23,100 nucleotides of DNA from M55B112 sp040880545 (lineage in GTDB: Bacteria > Bacteroidota > Bacteroidia > Bacteroidales > GCA-2748055): contig JBBDIE010000109.1 of NCBI GenBank assembly GCA_040880545.1, positions 1 to 23,100 on the forward strand, read 5' to 3'. The translations under genes were made by a program, and so were the position numbers. Below the pieces are notes generated by a model that was not told the DNA's origin, did no database searches, and saw only the letters and a list, made by a program, of their open reading frames with translations. Shown in pieces: positions 20,211-23,100 of the stretch (positions are counted from its first letter, which is position 1; each line of letters begins with the position of its first letter).

Positions 20211-21296
20211 ATGGTAGTTGACGTTGAGTTAAAACCTTTGAATATCAAAGGCATAGAAGGAAAGAGGCCGTTTGTGATGGCAGGCCCATGCAGCGCTGAA
20301 TCCGAAGAACAGGTATTGCAAACGGCCAGGGAGATTGCCACTTTGGGTGTATCTGTTTATCGCGCAGGAATTTGGAAACCGCGGACAAGGCCAAATGCAT
20401 TTGAAGGAATCGGTTCTGTGGGGTTGCCCTGGTTACAGCTGGTAAAAAAGGAGACTGGAATGCTGGTTTCCACAGAAGTTGCCAATGTGAAGCATGTAAA
20501 TGAAGCACTTAAATATGGAATTGATATAATCTGGATCGGTGCAAGAACTTCGGCGAACCCTTTTGCCGTACAGGAAATTGCCGATAGCCTGAAAGGAGTT
20601 CATATACCGGTATTTGTGAAAAATCCGGTCAACCCGGATGTGGATCTCTGGATCGGTGCCATAGAGCGGATCAACCAGGCAGGGATTACCGAGATTGCTG
20701 CCATCCACAGGGGATTTTCAAGTTACGACAAATCCATTTACAGGAATGCCCCGCACTGGCAAATACCTATTGAACTTAGACGAAGAATTCCTGAACTTCC
20801 TATTATTACTGACCCCAGTCATATTTGTGGTACCCGCGAACTGATTTATGACATTAGCCAAAAAGCTATGGACCTGAACTTTGATGGATTAATTATCGAG
20901 ACCCATATTAATCCGGATAAAGCGTGGAGCGATGCAAAACAACAGCTAACACCGGAAGGTCTGAAACATGTGCTGAAGCGACTGATCCTTCGTGATCCCG
21001 AGATCGATGATGAACTGATGCTCACCCTGGCTGAATTGCGTGATAAAATTGATAAATTGGATGATAAACTTATTAACCTCGTGGAGGAGCGGATGAAAGT
21101 GGTGGAGGATATTGGTAATTATAAGAAAATCAATAATATAACTATCTTGCAGAATAAGCGGTGGGATGATATGTTGCGAAGCAGGCTGATCCTTGGAGAG
21201 AGAAAAGGACTAAGTGCTGACTTCATTAACAAAATATTCAGGGCGGTTCACCAGGAATCAATTAATAAGCAAACCAGTATCATGAATGATGAATAG
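20211..21296 (+). CDS. Bifunctional DAHP synthase / chorismate mutase (type II, AroQ)
   Basis: A 361-residue fusion that carries the first step of the shikimate pathway and the first step after chorismate. Residues 1-260 are a class I-beta (KDO8P-synthase-like) DAHP synthase: MAGPCSAES (23-31), GIWKPRTRPNAFEG (53-66), VFVKNPVNP (134-142), and metal-binding DPSHICG (201-207) and ETH (230-232). Residues about 268-352 are an all-helical AroQ chorismate mutase, with AELRDKIDKLDDKLINLVEERM and a basic second helix. This C-terminal fusion is known from Bacteroidetes such as Porphyromonas gingivalis, where the mutase part also mediates feedback inhibition by prephenate. It starts 12 bases after pheA, so synthesis and use of chorismate are coupled in one operon. 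The usual companion tyrA and aminotransferase genes are not seen here. Confidence 0.93.
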   Translation: MVVDVELKPLNIKGIEGKRPFVMAGPCSAESEEQVLQTAREIATLGVSVYRAGIWKPRTRPNAFEGIGSVGLPWLQLVKKETGMLVSTEVANVKHVNEALKYGIDIIWIGARTSANPFAVQEIADSLKGVHIPVFVKNPVNPDVDLWIGAIERINQAGITEIAAIHRGFSSYDKSIYRNAPHWQIPIELRRRIPELPIITDPSHICGTRELIYDISQKAMDLNFDGLIIETHINPDKAWSDAKQQLTPEGLKHVLKRLILRDPEIDDELMLTLAELRDKIDKLDDKLINLVEERMKVVEDIGNYKKINNITILQNKRWDDMLRSRLILGERKGLSADFINKIFRAVHQESINKQTSIMNDE

Positions 21297-21301
21297 GGTC
21301 C

Positions 21302-22330
21302 ATGCAGGAATTATCTCTTCATATTGATGATCATTTCACCACTTTATATGTGGGAAGAAATCTGATCGCGAAACTTGCAGAATTCCGGAATCGTAAGTTG
21401 ATTCTCCTGGTAGATGAGCAGGTACAGAAACTACATGGACAAAAGCTCAAAGGACTGAATCAGATAATCATTCCGTCGGGTGAAAAGCAGAAAAGTCTTT
21501 TATTCGTGGAAGAGGTGATGCGAAAGCTGGTTGATTTTGAAGCAGACAGAACCTCCTTCCTGGTTGGAATTGGAGGTGGGCTGGTCACCGATGTGGCAGG
21601 TTTTATAGCGGCGACCTTTATGCGTGGAATTGATTTCGGGTTCATCTCCTCAACGCTGCTTGGACAGGTAGATGCAAGTATCGGGGGAAAAAACGGAGTT
21701 AACCTGGATGGGTATAAAAATATGATAGGTGTGATCAGACAGCCAACATTTGTTTGGTGCGATCTTGATCTTATTAATACGCTGGATCAGCAGGAACTGG
21801 TATCCGGATATGCTGAAGTGATCAAGTACGGGGCTATTAAAGACCGGGATTTATTCGAATATATAGAAACCAATAATGAACTGGTGTTGAACAGGGATCC
21901 GGAGGTGTTGGAAACTATTGTAACAAAATCGGCTTCTATTAAGATCGGGATCGTGGAATCTGATGTAATGGAAAGAGGGGAGCGGAAATTACTCAATTTT
22001 GGACATACCCTGGGCCATGCCATTGAAAAACTGACAGGCATATTGCACGGGGAGGCCATTGCTGTGGGAATGGTACTGGCAGCGAGGTTATCTGTAAACC
22101 TGGGATATTTTGAAAAGTCAGAATCATTAAGGCTTGAGCAGATGATCCGTTCAGCTGGTTTACCGGTGGCTAAAGATTTGGACAGTGAGTTGTTGTTTGA
22201 GACGTTATTGAAGGATAAAAAAAGGTTAGGAGAAAAAATAGATTTTATTCTTTTAAAGAGTCTTGGCGAAGCTTTTATACATCAGATGGAGTTGAAAACA
22301 CTTAGAACTGCAATCAATGATCTGTATTAG
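21302..22330 (+). CDS. aroB: 3-dehydroquinate synthase
   Basis: It turns DAHP into 3-dehydroquinate using NAD and a metal ion, the second step of the shikimate pathway. The 342 residues show the family pattern: IPSGEKQKS (57-65), the NAD-binding loop GGGLVTDVAGF (91-101), the MRG at 107-109, STLLGQVDASIGGKNGVN (117-134), GYAEVIKYG (169-177) with metal ligand Glu172, NFGHTLGHAIE (232-242) with His235, and LHGEAIAVGM (248-257) with His249. All metal ligands are present. It lies 5 bases after the DAHP synthase gene and overlaps aroD by 14 bases. Confidence 0.97.
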   Translation: MQELSLHIDDHFTTLYVGRNLIAKLAEFRNRKLILLVDEQVQKLHGQKLKGLNQIIIPSGEKQKSLLFVEEVMRKLVDFEADRTSFLVGIGGGLVTDVAGFIAATFMRGIDFGFISSTLLGQVDASIGGKNGVNLDGYKNMIGVIRQPTFVWCDLDLINTLDQQELVSGYAEVIKYGAIKDRDLFEYIETNNELVLNRDPEVLETIVTKSASIKIGIVESDVMERGERKLLNFGHTLGHAIEKLTGILHGEAIAVGMVLAARLSVNLGYFEKSESLRLEQMIRSAGLPVAKDLDSELLFETLLKDKKRLGEKIDFILLKSLGEAFIHQMELKTLRTAINDLY

Positions 22331-22952
22331 TATTGGCAAATCAGAAATGATCAGGGAGATTAATACCCTGAAGCCTTCCCTGGTGGAGATCAGATATGAC
22401 CTTATGAGGCAGGTCCCGGATGAGATAAATGAGCAGTTAAACGATAGTATATTACAGGTAGCAACCTGCAGGCCGGGGATATATACCGAACAACAGCGAA
22501 TTGCTGTTCTTAAAAGGGCTATTGAGCTCGGAGCGGTATATGTGGATATTGAAGTAGAATCAAAAGCAGAAACGATCAGGGAAATTGCTGCTTATGCAAG
22601 AGAAAAACAGACCCATGTGATCATATCCTATCATAATTTTGATAGTACACCAACGCTGGAGGAATTAAAATCTATTCTGACATCTTGCTATTCAGCGGGT
22701 GGTGATGTTGCAAAGATTGCATGCAAGGTAAACAGTAAGAATGACAGTGCCAGGCTGTTGTCTCTCTATGCGGAACCTGGACGTAAAATTGTAATTGGTA
22801 TGGGGGATGCGGGTAAAATAACAAGGCTGGCAGCCCTGGAACTTGGAGCCGAATTTACCTTTGCGGCTGTATCAGAGGCGGCAGCTACAGCACCCGGCCA
22901 GCAGACATACAGTGAGCTCCTCAATATGAAAAAATTATTGAACAGTAGATGA
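22317..22952 (+). CDS. aroD: 3-dehydroquinate dehydratase, type I
   Basis: It dehydrates 3-dehydroquinate to 3-dehydroshikimate through a Schiff base, the third step of the pathway. The 211 residues form a slightly short type I TIM barrel: VEIRYDLM (23-30) with substrate-binding Glu and Arg, ISYHNFDSTPT (103-113) with catalytic His106, AKIACKV (132-138) with Schiff-base Lys133, and AATAPGQ towards the end. Type I enzymes are usually about 225-250 residues; the missing part is at the N-terminus, where only CISIGKSE precedes the first helix. It is translationally coupled to aroB (14-base overlap) and to the next ORF (ATGA overlap). Confidence 0.93.
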   Translation: MICISIGKSEMIREINTLKPSLVEIRYDLMRQVPDEINEQLNDSILQVATCRPGIYTEQQRIAVLKRAIELGAVYVDIEVESKAETIREIAAYAREKQTHVIISYHNFDSTPTLEELKSILTSCYSAGGDVAKIACKVNSKNDSARLLSLYAEPGRKIVIGMGDAGKITRLAALELGAEFTFAAVSEAAATAPGQQTYSELLNMKKLLNSR

Positions 22953-23100
22953 AACCCTCAACATTGCGCAAAGAAATATGGGCGGCAAAAAGACAAAAGG
23001 TGTTGAATATATTAATAACCAGCCAGTTACCTGAAAATGACGAGTGTAACGCAGAACCGAGTGCAACGAGCTCACGAATACCGCTGAAAATAAACTATTT
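22949..23100 (+). CDS. Unrecognised partial ORF, fifth gene of the aromatic operon
   Basis: An ORF starts at the ATG of an ATGA overlap with the aroD stop and is open to the window edge (50 codons). The visible N-terminus, MKPSTLRKEIWAAKRQKVL and onward, is basic at first and then polar with NDECNAEP. It does not match the opening of AroA, AroC, AroE, AroK or TyrA that I would expect next. The tight overlap argues for a real coupled gene, perhaps a shikimate-pathway enzyme with an unusual N-terminal extension, but no function is assigned. Confidence 0.45.
   Translation, partial: MKPSTLRKEIWAAKRQKVLNILITSQLPENDECNAEPSATSSRIPLKINY

Noticed and set aside
1..23100. CRISPR array, transposon, prophage, toxin-antitoxin or anti-phage system
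   Set aside because: No array of spaced direct repeats, transposase/integrase motifs or defence-type genes was found; gene content is housekeeping.

Overview
The window looks like chromosomal housekeeping DNA from a member of the Bacteroidota, probably an uncultured Bacteroidales/Marinilabiliales-like lineage. The phylum call rests on several things seen together: a DoxX-type membrane protein of the Bacteroidetes BT_3928 kind; a DAHP synthase with a C-terminal chorismate mutase; a prephenate dehydratase whose ACT domain carries the QS-P variant motif; very little use of Shine-Dalgarno sites; and promoter-like TAnnTTTG (-7) and TTTG (-33) elements. No transposase, integrase, CRISPR array, tRNA or rRNA was seen.

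Layout. 181-840: plsY (phospholipid synthesis), convergent with a folP-cdaA pair on the minus strand (folate synthesis and c-di-AMP synthesis; 899-2605). 2739-6699: plus-strand run of tmk (dTMP kinase), a DoxX/thioredoxin-fold-like membrane protein, a lone DppB-like ABC permease and tpiA. 6699-6815: a short remnant that reads like the C-terminus of PrmA. 7026-11498: a very large secreted protein of unknown function, rich in beta-strand-like patterns, convergent with a YfcE-type phosphodiesterase. rsmE (12056-12757) follows, then on the minus strand an ECF sigma factor with a small acidic downstream protein and its terminator, then divergent uvrA (13784-16576). 16630-18013: a minus-strand pair made of a lipoprotein and a small Cys-containing secreted protein. 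18295-18948: nth (endonuclease III), minus strand.

19129-23100 is the most interesting part: an aromatic amino acid operon, pheA - DAHP synthase/chorismate mutase - aroB - aroD - an unrecognised partial ORF, with gaps of 12 and 5 nt followed by overlaps of 14 and 4 nt. Upstream lies what reads as a complete transcription attenuator that a gene caller would miss: a promoter with -33/-7 spacing typical of Bacteroidetes; a 15-codon leader ORF encoding MKRAFETYYFYFFDH (six consecutive Tyr/Phe codons); a GGTCGGG segment just after its stop codon; and an intrinsic terminator whose 5' arm can pair with either GGTCGGG or the terminator's own 3' arm. The predicted logic is that a shortage of charged tRNA-Phe or tRNA-Tyr stalls the ribosome in the leader, an antiterminator forms, and the operon is read. 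A ribosome reaching the stop codon would cover GGTCGGG and let the terminator form.

All assignments come from reading the sequence and remembered family motifs. No database search was run.
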